Assembly (NCBI GenBank): GCA_030427485.1
Contig: JAUICG010000001.1
Location: 310,001 to 374,000, forward strand
From: Gammaproteobacteria bacterium
GTDB lineage: Bacteria; Pseudomonadota; Gammaproteobacteria; Pseudomonadales; Halieaceae
DNA: 64,000 nucleotides
Direction: 5' to 3'
The notes beneath the pieces were generated by a model that ran no database searches, was not told the DNA's origin, and saw only the letters and a list, made by a program, of their open reading frames with translations. This document shows, in pieces, positions 55,962-64,000 of this stretch; position 1 is the stretch's first letter; every line of letters starts with the position of its first letter. The translations under genes and the position numbers were made by a program.

Positions 55962-58523
55962 CTAGAACCGGTAGCGCAGCGAGGCGCCGTAGGTACGCGG
56001 CGCACCGTAGCTGGCCGCAACCCAGCCCAGGCTGTCCGGGACGCTGAGGCCGCCGGTGATGTAATCCTCGTCGAAGGCGTTGTTGACGAAGGCTGCGACA
56101 TCAAAGTCCGAGCCCATCACCGAGCCCCAGTCCACACGGAAATGCGCCACGGTGTAGGAATCCGCCTCGACTGTGGCCAGGGATTCCTGCAGGTTTTCCT
56201 CGCTCCAGCCCAGTCCGGGCCAGCGGAAGGCGCCGTCATTGGTATCCATATCGTCCTGCCAGTAAGCGCTGGCGGTCAGTGTCACCTCGCCGATGGAAGC
56301 GTCCAGCGGCAGGGTGTAGTTGACGGACGCGGTCGCCGTATTCTTCGGGATGTAGACAAACGGCGCGTTGGAGTAGTCGACAACGTAGATGCCGCTGCTG
56401 TCGGAGACCTGGCGCTCCCACTCGTTGTAGCTGGCGTCCACGTAGGAGTAGCTCAGCATGAAGACCAGGCTCTCGATCGGCGCTACCGTGATATCGAACT
56501 CCACGCCGTTGATATCAGCCTTCGCGGCGTTGGCGGTAAAGGTCTCGAAAGCGCCCGTATCCGGGTTGGTCCCCGACAGAGTCTTCTGGATATCGTCGAA
56601 CTCCTGGGCATAGATCGCCAGGTTGGTGCGCACGCTCGCCAGGTCCCACAGATCCCAGTCGGTCTTGTGTCCCAACTCGTAGGTGAGCACGGTTTCCGGG
56701 TCGAACGGCTGCAGCGAGAAGTTGTTCACCCCGCGCAGGTTGAAGCCGCCGGAGCGGTAGCCGGTCGCGACACTCAGGTATACCAGCATATCCTCCCTGG
56801 GGTTCCAGTTGACCGAACCGCGCCAGGTGAGTTTGTCGAAGCTCTCGTCCACCTTGCGCGAACAGGCGTCATCCGGCAGCAGCTGGTTGTTCTCGTCCTT
56901 CACCGCGCAACCGTAGATCAGGGTATTGTTGTCCAGCGAGAAATTCTTCACCTCCATCTTGCGATCGTCCCAGGTTTGCCGCAGGCCGGCGGTGACAGAC
57001 CACTGCTCGTTGAACATGTAGTTGGCCTCGCCGAAGATCGCCCAGGTTTCGTTCTCGGCATCGCCATTGGGTGAGTCCTGCAGGAAACCGTTCTGGGCGA
57101 TGTACCAGAGCTGGTTGACGTCCGGGATGTCAATGGGGGACGGGCCTGTGGGCCACTCCGGGTTTCCTCCGAGCACCTGGGTCGGCAGCGTTTGCGAGCC
57201 GTCCATATTCATCCAGAACACACCGGCGATCCAGTCCAGCTTGTCGTCGAAGGCATTGCCGAGGAGCTGCAGTTCGTCGCTGTACTGGGTGGCGGTCACC
57301 TCGCCGGACTGCGGGTTGAGCGTCACTGGCGACGTCAGTGAGGTGATCGCGCCAAATATCGGGATCGCCGTGCCGTCCGCATCGGTGGAGGATTTGCTGT
57401 CGAGATCGCGGTAGCCGAAGATGTTCTTGATCGTGACCGCATCATTGATCTCGAACTCGGTGGTATTGGCGAAGAAAATATTCTCAACCTTGTCCTTGCC
57501 GTTCACATCCGTTTCGATCTTGTCCCAGTCGCGGGCGGCCTGGCGTGCGAGCGCTTCATCGACTTCCGGCTCCGACGGCGCACCGAGGCGGGAAGCTCCC
57601 CCGTTGAAGACCGCGTTGGTGAGCCGCCCGAGGCCCGCGTCCGAGTTGAATGCCAGCGGGACGGGAACCGGGTTGTGCATGTCGTTTTCATCGTACGATA
57701 CCGTGGCGTAGTTGCTCAGGCGATCATTGGGCGTCCAGTCCATCGTGACCCGCAGGCCGTAGGAGTCCTCGTCCCAGAACTGCTCGTTGCCGCGCAGCGC
57801 GTTGTCCGCGACGTTGTCCTGGTAGCCGTCGCGGTCGATGCTGATACCGGCGACGCGGAATCGCAGCGTGTCGTTGACGGGCAGGTCCACCGCGCCCTCC
57901 ACGTGCACGAGGTCGTAGTTGCCCAGTCGGGTCTCGAGGTAGCCGCCGAGTTCCTCACCCGGACGGGTTGGCGTGAACAGCAGCGCGCCGCCGGTGCTGT
58001 TGCGCCCGAACAGCGTGCCCTGCGGCCCCTTCAGCACCTGCACATTGGCGAGATCGTACATCGCGAGGTTGGTGCCCTGGGTCGGGGTCAGTACCACCTC
58101 GGCGAAGTAGATCGGCACCGCGGGGTCTTCAGTGATGGTAACGGTCGAGGGGCGCTGGCCACGCAGGGTGATCAGCGGGCTGTTGGTACCCGTGCCCCCG
58201 GAGGAGATGCGCAGGGAAGGCACATGTATGCCGAGGTCTTCCACGCGCGTGATGTTCTGTTCGCGCAGGTATTCGGAACTCAACGCGGTGACCGCCAGCG
58301 GAATGTCCTGCAGCAACTCCTCGCGACGGCGGGCGGTTACCACGACTTCCTCGAGCGCGACCAGTTGGCGCTCGCCGGGCGCTTGCTGCGTCTGCGCGGC
58401 AGCGCCCGTGGCGTAGCCTCCCGAACCTGCGGCCAGCAGCGCAATCGCCAGGGTGGTACTGAGGTTGTCGCGCTGCCTGCCGGTCGGGCGCAGGGCTGAT
58501 TTTTGACGTTTCGGGTTGTTCAT
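55962..58523 (-). CDS. TonB-dependent outer-membrane receptor
   Basis: An 853-residue receptor. Signal region to about residue 43, TonB box region (LEEVVVTARRREELLQD), plug domain (about 60-190; LKGPQGTLFGRNSTGGAL), then a 22-stranded barrel ending SLRYRF. AGAGGT lies upstream of the ATG. It belongs to the large receptor type of marine gammaproteobacteria; the ligand cannot be read. It is similar in layout to the receptor at 59049-61502 and is probably a paralogue. Confidence 0.93.
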   Translation of the reverse strand: MNNPKRQKSALRPTGRQRDNLSTTLAIALLAAGSGGYATGAAAQTQQAPGERQLVALEEVVVTARRREELLQDIPLAVTALSSEYLREQNITRVEDLGIHVPSLRISSGGTGTNSPLITLRGQRPSTVTITEDPAVPIYFAEVVLTPTQGTNLAMYDLANVQVLKGPQGTLFGRNSTGGALLFTPTRPGEELGGYLETRLGNYDLVHVEGAVDLPVNDTLRFRVAGISIDRDGYQDNVADNALRGNEQFWDEDSYGLRVTMDWTPNDRLSNYATVSYDENDMHNPVPVPLAFNSDAGLGRLTNAVFNGGASRLGAPSEPEVDEALARQAARDWDKIETDVNGKDKVENIFFANTTEFEINDAVTIKNIFGYRDLDSKSSTDADGTAIPIFGAITSLTSPVTLNPQSGEVTATQYSDELQLLGNAFDDKLDWIAGVFWMNMDGSQTLPTQVLGGNPEWPTGPSPIDIPDVNQLWYIAQNGFLQDSPNGDAENETWAIFGEANYMFNEQWSVTAGLRQTWDDRKMEVKNFSLDNNTLIYGCAVKDENNQLLPDDACSRKVDESFDKLTWRGSVNWNPREDMLVYLSVATGYRSGGFNLRGVNNFSLQPFDPETVLTYELGHKTDWDLWDLASVRTNLAIYAQEFDDIQKTLSGTNPDTGAFETFTANAAKADINGVEFDITVAPIESLVFMLSYSYVDASYNEWERQVSDSSGIYVVDYSNAPFVYIPKNTATASVNYTLPLDASIGEVTLTASAYWQDDMDTNDGAFRWPGLGWSEENLQESLATVEADSYTVAHFRVDWGSVMGSDFDVAAFVNNAFDEDYITGGLSVPDSLGWVAASYGAPRTYGASLRYRF

Positions 58524-59048
58524 GATTGTAGACCTCTCGGGCTCTTATGATTGCGGGTGAAACCACCTTCTCGCGCGCGCAGCATTGAACGTTTGTTTGT
58601 CCCCGGCGACCTGCTGCTGATGACAGCCACGACCTGCGCTCTCGTCTGGTTGTTGCGGATGGTACCGTGCCGGGTAACGGTAATCAACTATGTTGTTCAT
58701 AAAATGATGCCGGTTTTCATGTGTGCGTTTTTTCGGTCGCAGACGGGGGACCCTCGCTCCCGCGCCAGGAGTGAGCAGCCGCGACTGCCCCACAATGCTG
58801 CCAGTACACGCGATTTCGGAGCTCGCCCATCGTTATTCCCGGGTCAGCGTTGAACGCCTGCGCCGAGAATACAAAACTCCTTTTTATGATGATTCCGCCG
58901 TCCGTTTTCTCCCCAGCCAACGTAAATGAGTCAGTATGCGAAGTCCATCGGAGAAAGCGTGGATATCCGGCGGGACTAGCCTGAACCGGCCATAGCACTA
59001 GGATGCAGGCGCAGTGGCAGGTGCGGCGACGCCCTCGCCGCGATCAGG
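58524..59048. other. Intergenic region between two receptor genes
   Basis: A 525-base gap upstream of one receptor gene and downstream of the other, both on the minus strand. A hairpin GCGGCGA (59023-59029) with TCGCCGC (59035-59041) lies just after the stop of the second receptor, without a T-run. Open frames at 58723-58929 and 58717-58998 show no family resemblance or ribosome binding site that I trust. A promoter for the first receptor should lie here but no clear pair of boxes was found. Confidence 0.5.
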
Positions 59049-61502
59049 TCAGTTGGCGGCGCCGAAGTTGTAGCGCACGCGCGCGCCGAACATGCGCGGC
59101 AGGCCGGTCATGCCGGTTTCGAAGCCGGCCACGCCCCAGAGGCCGGAGCGGTACACTTCGTATTCCTCGTCGAATGCATTGGTCACGAACAACGAGCCGT
59201 CAAAGGCACTGCCGCCGATCGCGTTCCAGTTCACGTTGAAGTTGACGAGGTCGTAACCGTCGAGTTCGTACATCGGGCTGACTGTTTCCGATACTGCCAG
59301 TTGATCGCTGAAATAGACGTAGGTGGCGCCGAGATCGATATCGCCGTAGTCCGCGGGCACCGGCAGCAGGTAGCGCACATTCGCCACCAGCTGGTTCTTC
59401 GGTGAATACGGCAACTCCTCTCCCTCGGAGGTCGACAGCGCAGCCGGCGTCGCGCCGGTGGATGCGACCAGGGCGGAGACGTCTTCCAGTTCCAGCACCT
59501 CGGTGTTCAGGTAGGTGTAGGCCAGCCCGAACTGTATATTGTCTGTCAGGTTGACATTGCCCTCGACTTCCACGCCCCAGATGCGGGATTTACCGGCGTT
59601 CACGATTGCCGTTGAGCCGGTGCCATTGGAGGTAAGAATGCCCTGTTGCAGTTGCTGGTCGCGGAAATCGTTGTAGAACATGGCGATGTTGAACACACCC
59701 GGGAAGCGGCCGCTGAAGGTGTTCTTTGAGCCGATTTCGTAGGTGTCGACTTTCTCCGGGCCGTGGATATCGATACGTTCGCCGCTCGGTGACGGCGTGT
59801 GCTCGCCCGCCGGGTTGACACTGCCCTGGCGGTAGCCGCGCGCATACTTCACGTAGAGCAGGTTGTCCACGGTGGGCTTGTAGCTCAAATCGGCGATCCA
59901 CGTGGGTTTGTCACTCTTCTGCTTCATGTCGGCCTCACCCAGGTCCACCACCGCTATCGGCGCTTGCAGGGTGTTGCTGGTGGCGAACTCGTAGCGCGTG
60001 TCCTTTGAGGTGCCCTTGGTGTCGTCCCAGGTATAACGCGCACCACCGGTGACGCTGAGCTGGTCGCTGATGTCATAGGTCGCCTGCGAATAGACCGCCT
60101 GGTTGTCGTACTCCACCCCCTGCTCGGTGAGCAGGACGTTCGACAGCAGGAAGATCGACGCGCAGCGGAAATCATTCGCATTTTTGGTATTCAGGGTCGC
60201 GAGGTCGCAGTCGATCTGCCCGGGCGACTGCTGGCCAGTATTGCCATCGGGTTCGCTGTGCTCGTAGTACAGGCCAGCCTGCCAGGTCAGCCTGTCGTCA
60301 AACGAGGAGCCCTGCAGCTGCAGTTCCTCCACCACGGTTTCCTGGCTGGTGGTCGGCAGACCGGGGCGGACGCCGGTGGTCGCGAATACCCGCTCGCCGC
60401 CCGGAATAATAAAGTTCGTGCCGAACAGGTCGGAGGCGTTGGTTGTCTCCAGGTTGGCATAGGAAAAGATATTCCTGATCAGCAACTCGTCGTTGATTTC
60501 CCAGTCAGTGTGATTGATCACCTGCCATTGCTCGATCTTGACGCCCGCCTCGGGCACGGTGCTGGCGACGTCATAGAAGTCGTTCTGTCCGGTGGCCTGC
60601 TGGCGCTGCAGCTGCGCATTACAGTGCGGAACATAGAGAAAGCCCAGCAGTGCGGTCGGGCCGGTGCCGTCGTTGCAGGCGACCAGCGTGGAGGGCTGGC
60701 TGTTGGTATTGGAGTTGGTATATGTCGCCACCGTGTAGTTCTGCAGCGAGTCGGTGATGTCCACTGACATGCTCAGGCGCCCGGAGACGTAATTGACGTC
60801 CGCGAGATCGTTGGGGCCGATGTTGGTGATATTGTTGAGGATGCCGTCCCGTTTCTGCTGGTCGAAGCCGGCGCGCACGCGCACGCGGTCCGACAGCGGG
60901 ACATTGAGCACGCCCTGCGTGCGGTACATGTCGAAGTTGCCCACCGATCCCTCGACGTAACCTTCGAATTCCTCGGTCGGGCGCTTGGGCGTGATCAATA
61001 CCGCGCCGCCGGTGGTATTGCGGCCGAACAGCGTGCCCTGCGGGCCCTTCAGCACCTGTACGTTCTCCAGGTCGAAGAACGAGCCGGGGCCGGCGCCGTC
61101 GCCGGAGGTCTGGGCATTGGTGCCGCGCGGCGCGACGACTTCGGCAAAGTAAGTGCCCACCGATGCCGTGGTGCGCAGCTCCTGGGTGAAGCCGCGGATC
61201 GCGAACGAGCTGTTCACGGCGCCGAAACGCTGGTTGACCGAGAGCGACGGCGTGTAGGTCGCGAGATCGGCGGAGTTGACGACGTTGGCGTTATCCAGTT
61301 GTCGCTGGTTGAACACGGTCATCGAAATCGGCACGTCCTGCAGCAGTTCCTCGCGGCGCCGCGCGGTCACCACCACCTCTTCCAGCAGCGAGACATTCGG
61401 ACCGGGCGGCGCGCCCGTATCCTGGGCCAGCGCCGGGCTCGCGGCGTATATGCCGAGCAGGGGCAGGGTGAGCGCCAACAGATTCTGGCCTGGTTTTTTC
61501 AT
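59049..61502 (-). CDS. TonB-dependent outer-membrane receptor
   Basis: An 817-residue receptor: signal peptide (1-27, ending ALAQ), TonB box region LLEEVVVTARRREELLQD, plug domain (with LKGPQGTLFGRNTTGGAV) and barrel ending RVRYNFGAAN. ATG at 61502 has AAGGGAG eight bases upstream; the frame is open to 61574. It shares its plug opening with the other receptor but diverges in the barrel, so the ligands probably differ. Confidence 0.93.
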   Translation of the reverse strand: MKKPGQNLLALTLPLLGIYAASPALAQDTGAPPGPNVSLLEEVVVTARRREELLQDVPISMTVFNQRQLDNANVVNSADLATYTPSLSVNQRFGAVNSSFAIRGFTQELRTTASVGTYFAEVVAPRGTNAQTSGDGAGPGSFFDLENVQVLKGPQGTLFGRNTTGGAVLITPKRPTEEFEGYVEGSVGNFDMYRTQGVLNVPLSDRVRVRAGFDQQKRDGILNNITNIGPNDLADVNYVSGRLSMSVDITDSLQNYTVATYTNSNTNSQPSTLVACNDGTGPTALLGFLYVPHCNAQLQRQQATGQNDFYDVASTVPEAGVKIEQWQVINHTDWEINDELLIRNIFSYANLETTNASDLFGTNFIIPGGERVFATTGVRPGLPTTSQETVVEELQLQGSSFDDRLTWQAGLYYEHSEPDGNTGQQSPGQIDCDLATLNTKNANDFRCASIFLLSNVLLTEQGVEYDNQAVYSQATYDISDQLSVTGGARYTWDDTKGTSKDTRYEFATSNTLQAPIAVVDLGEADMKQKSDKPTWIADLSYKPTVDNLLYVKYARGYRQGSVNPAGEHTPSPSGERIDIHGPEKVDTYEIGSKNTFSGRFPGVFNIAMFYNDFRDQQLQQGILTSNGTGSTAIVNAGKSRIWGVEVEGNVNLTDNIQFGLAYTYLNTEVLELEDVSALVASTGATPAALSTSEGEELPYSPKNQLVANVRYLLPVPADYGDIDLGATYVYFSDQLAVSETVSPMYELDGYDLVNFNVNWNAIGGSAFDGSLFVTNAFDEEYEVYRSGLWGVAGFETGMTGLPRMFGARVRYNFGAAN

Positions 61503-61730
61503 AGTCATCACTCCCTTGTTACTTATTTTTATGCTGCGCCGGCGGAAGAGGTAGCCAGCGAACAATACCATCAAACGAGATGCTTGTGACAGAGTTTCCT
61601 GCGTTCCAAGGTAGACGAAGGCGGGGGCGCAATCTCAACCGCAAGCGCAGTTCTATCGGCATTTCCTGCAATGTCACCGACGCGGGGCGGGCCGGAGGTG
61701 CGCCGCGCTGCGACTGAAAGCCCTGTCCGC

Positions 61731-63107
61731 CTAAGCGTTTTTCCCCGGAGCTGCGACCGGGCCGGACTGAACTGCGCGCATCCAGCGCGCGCTCCTGAAG
61801 TACAGGATGGCGACCACCGTGCCCACGCAGGACGCAATAAACCCCGCCCACCACAGCCCGTCAGCACCCAACGGGGTGTGCCGGGACAACAGGTACGCGG
61901 CCGGCAGCTGCACCAGCCAGATGCCGGCGACGGTCAACAACATCGCGGTCAGCGTATCGCCGGCGCCGCGAAAACAGCCCGTTAGCGAAAGCTGGAGTCC
62001 GCTGAGCGGGAAGGACAGTGAAAAGATGCGCAGCACCAGCGCGCCCTGCGCAATCAGCTCCGGCTGGCCCGGCACGAATACGCTCACAATCGGCGTGGCG
62101 AAACTGAACAACACGGCTGCGAGCAGCAACATCATCGAGGTGTTGGCTGTCGCCGATACCAGCGCGGTTCGCCTCGCGCGCACGCTGTCGCTCGCGCCCA
62201 GGCTCTGCCCGACGAGGATCGACGTGGCCATGGACAGGCTGAATGCGGGAATGATGGTGAACGTGAGCATGCGAAACACCAGTCCGTACGCCGCGAGCAC
62301 GACTGTATCGAAGCGGGCGGCCAACATGGTCATCGCCGCCACAGTCAATGCCTGCATCGACTGCTCCAGCGAGGCGGGAAGGCCCAGCCTGGCGAGCCTG
62401 GAGATGCCCGACCAGCGCGGGTACAGGTGCCGCGGCCTGATGCGCAAGCCGAAGCGGGGTCTCAGCATCAGGGCGATGCCGGCGATGGCGGTGATACACT
62501 GGGTCAACACGGTCGCGCAGGCCGCACCCTGCACGCCGAGCGTCGGAACCGGCCCCCACCCGAAGATCAACAGCGGGTCCAGCAGCGCGTTCAGCGCCAC
62601 ACTGGCGAGTATCACCCGCAGCGGCGCCCTGGCTTCGCCGATACCGCGCAGCATGGCCTGGTAGAACGCGCCCAGGAACAGGAACACCGTGCCAGCGAGC
62701 GAGATGCGCAGATACAGCAGCGCGCTGTCGAACACGGCATCCCTGGCGCCAATGGTGCGCAGGATATAGGGCGCCGCCAGAAAGCTGACAACGGTCAATA
62801 CTATTGCGAGGAGTACCATCGCGATGAGGCACTGCGCGACGGTCTGGTTTACCTGCGCGGTATTTTTTGCGCCGTGGTACTGCGCCACCAGGATTGTGCC
62901 CGCCAGGGACAGTCCGCTGCCCAGCGAGATCAGGAGCAGGATGACGGGGAAGCAGACTGATACCACGGCTACCGCGTCGGCGCCGAGGCGGCCGACCCAG
63001 AAAGCATTGATCAGGTGGTAGCTGGTCTGCACCGCGCCACCGATAGTGATCGGTATGCCGAGCGTCAGCAGTTGCCGCAGGATCGGCGAGTGCTCAGCGC
63101 TGCGCAT
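61731..63107 (-). CDS. MATE family efflux transporter
   Basis: A 458-residue multidrug and toxin extrusion type protein with twelve hydrophobic segments. The N-terminal half starts ILRQLLTLGIPITIGGAVQTSYHLINAFWVGRLGADAVA, in parts, and the pseudo-repeat starts at SRLARLGLPASLEQSMQAL. ATG at 63107 is chosen; the upstream frame to 63401 is Arg-rich and overlaps the TetR gene on the same strand. The TetR-type gene lies 91 bases before it and may control it. Confidence 0.88.
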   Translation of the reverse strand: MRSAEHSPILRQLLTLGIPITIGGAVQTSYHLINAFWVGRLGADAVAVVSVCFPVILLLISLGSGLSLAGTILVAQYHGAKNTAQVNQTVAQCLIAMVLLAIVLTVVSFLAAPYILRTIGARDAVFDSALLYLRISLAGTVFLFLGAFYQAMLRGIGEARAPLRVILASVALNALLDPLLIFGWGPVPTLGVQGAACATVLTQCITAIAGIALMLRPRFGLRIRPRHLYPRWSGISRLARLGLPASLEQSMQALTVAAMTMLAARFDTVVLAAYGLVFRMLTFTIIPAFSLSMATSILVGQSLGASDSVRARRTALVSATANTSMMLLLAAVLFSFATPIVSVFVPGQPELIAQGALVLRIFSLSFPLSGLQLSLTGCFRGAGDTLTAMLLTVAGIWLVQLPAAYLLSRHTPLGADGLWWAGFIASCVGTVVAILYFRSARWMRAVQSGPVAAPGKNA

Positions 63108-63198
63108 TGACCTGTTCACGGCTTGCCGGCCCCGCCTGGTTGCCGAAGCTGGCGCGAACAGTAGCGGTTTTCTCCGCGCCCGCTGCGGGTGTGCCGCT

Positions 63199-63888
63199 TC
63201 ATTTTGCGATCTTCCGGGAGCGTGCAGGCGGTTTGCGTTTCGCCGGCGGCGTGGATTTCGCCTTGCCCCGCGCGGGCTTCGGCGCCGGTTTCGACTCTGG
63301 CCGCAAATTCGCCGGTTGCGACGAGGTGTTGAAAGGAATGCCCGCCAGGCGCAGCCAGTCGCGGGTTTTCTGTACGAGGTAGGCGACGGCGTCGGGGTCA
63401 TCTTCGCCGACCCAGCTCATGATCGTACCGGTCAGGTGAGCACTGAAAGCCGCGGCCGCGGCCTCCCGGCCGATGCAGGTGTCGGGCATAACCCGCAGGA
63501 TGGCGTTGCGCAGGGCGGCGCCGCGCATCTTCTCGATTGCGGCGAGTTCGCGCTCCTCCATATTGGCGGAGTAAGTGGCGAAAAACGACGGCAGGCTCTT
63601 GCGGTTGCCGAGGTGGCGACCGATGAATGCGGCGACCTCCAGCAAGCCATCGCCACCCGGCGGGTGCGGCAGGCTGCCGACAAGCTGCGCGAACTGCTCC
63701 GCCATCCGGGTCATGAGCCGCACCTTGAGTTCGTGCGTGCTCTTGAAGCGCAGGATAATCGCCGCGCGTGACAGACCCACTTCGGCGGCCACGTCCGTCA
63801 GTGTGAAACCGTGTACGCCGCGGCGTGCCATCACCTTCCTCGACGCTGCGAAAATCTCCTCGTCGCTCACTGTCGGGGTTCTGGCCAT
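63199..63888 (-). CDS. TetR-family transcriptional regulator
   Basis: A 229-residue regulator. N-terminal helix-turn-helix FTLTDVAAEVGLSRAAIILRFKST (in parts, about 28-51), then a helical ligand domain. The Lys/Arg/Pro-rich tail (from about 195) is unusual. ATG at 63888 gives MARTPTVSDEEIF, the typical start, with AGGAG twelve bases away. An in-frame ATG at 63960, giving 253 residues, remains possible. It lies upstream of the MATE gene on the same strand, and direct repeats lie above it. Confidence 0.85.
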   Translation of the reverse strand: MARTPTVSDEEIFAASRKVMARRGVHGFTLTDVAAEVGLSRAAIILRFKSTHELKVRLMTRMAEQFAQLVGSLPHPPGGDGLLEVAAFIGRHLGNRKSLPSFFATYSANMEERELAAIEKMRGAALRNAILRVMPDTCIGREAAAAAFSAHLTGTIMSWVGEDDPDAVAYLVQKTRDWLRLAGIPFNTSSQPANLRPESKPAPKPARGKAKSTPPAKRKPPARSRKIAK

Positions 63889-63960
63889 AGGCGCGTCGAT
63901 CTCCTGCAGGTGGCTGTTGTCAGCCGGCATTGCGAGTAATACATCCGCAACCGTTGACAT

Positions 63961-63993
63961 TACTTACACTGTCGTCATAATAATACTTACACT
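63961..63993. promoter_or_regulatory. Paired 10-bp direct repeats above the TetR gene
   Basis: TACTTACACT occurs at 63961-63970 and again at 63984-63993, 23 bases apart from start to start, about two helical turns. On the minus strand this reads AGTGTAAGTA twice, directly before the upstream possible start of the TetR gene. Spaced repeats there suggest an operator, perhaps self-regulatory. The window ends seven bases later. Confidence 0.45.
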
Positions 63994-64000
63994 TGTGTCA

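Noticed and set aside
55905..57074. 389-residue open frame on the plus strand
   Set aside because: Antisense to a TonB-dependent receptor and starts within the convergent hairpin; no recognisable domain.
57675..58499. 274-residue open frame on the plus strand
   Set aside because: Antisense to the plug region of the receptor gene.
58723..58929. 68-residue plus-strand frame between the receptor genes
   Set aside because: No family, no ribosome binding site, and overlaps an equally unconvincing minus-strand frame.

Overview
The window reads as a chromosomal segment of a GC-rich marine-type gammaproteobacterium, probably near the Cellvibrionales/Halieaceae. That placement is my inference. It rests on the conserved gene order psd, rsgA, orn, queG, nnr, tsaE, amidase, mutL, miaA, hfq, hflX, hflK, hflC, yjeT-like, hisZ, purA, on a MutL carrying the endonuclease motif, and on the large TonB-dependent receptors. 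No rRNA, convincing tRNA, CRISPR array, integrase or transposase gene was seen.

Layout. (1) 172-17299 is housekeeping: phospholipid synthesis, ribosome assembly GTPase, RNA turnover, tRNA modification, cell-wall amidase, mismatch repair, Hfq and HflX/K/C, histidine and purine synthesis. (2) 17372-50633 is a large exopolysaccharide or O-antigen locus. It holds nucleotide-sugar enzymes (UXS, Ugd, a UDP-glucuronate epimerase, GalE), a WecA-like initiating transferase, five further glycosyltransferases, a short Wza-like export protein, a Wzc-like tyrosine kinase, two polymerase/ligase candidates, a flippase, an acyltransferase, an ATP-grasp enzyme and a ChbG/YdjC deacetylase. (3) Embedded in it (20320-26430, minus strand) is a signalling operon: FecR-domain protein, unknown exported protein, CHASE2 adenylate cyclase, SulP transporter with a cyclic-nucleotide-binding domain, and a zinc-ribbon protein. 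(4) Also embedded (29404-32443) is an island of exported orphan proteins, including a 68-residue Tat-leader peptide with a proline-rich tail, divergent from an HPr-kinase-like gene. (5) 50682-55464 has a YdcF-like protein, a short AraC-type regulator, an M48 protease with LemA, a PqqD-like protein and a 196-bp fold-back element with perfect 28-bp terminal inverted repeats. (6) 55527-63960 has a SnoaL-like enzyme, two large TonB-dependent receptors, a MATE exporter and a TetR regulator.

How the parts may work together. Ugd makes UDP-glucuronate, which UXS can turn to UDP-xylose and the epimerase to UDP-galacturonate, so the polymer is probably acidic. WecA-like primes it, the glycosyltransferases extend it, the flippase and an EpsG/Wzy-type protein export and polymerise it, and Wza/Wzc plus the beta-barrel protein move it out. 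The most interesting items are the cyclase/SulP-CNB pair, which looks like a self-contained cAMP circuit, and the Tat-peptide/HprK-like pair with its dispersed nucleotidyltransferase and PqqD partners. Two genes appear to need rare start codons (ATC for the SulP gene, CTG for the deacetylase gene).
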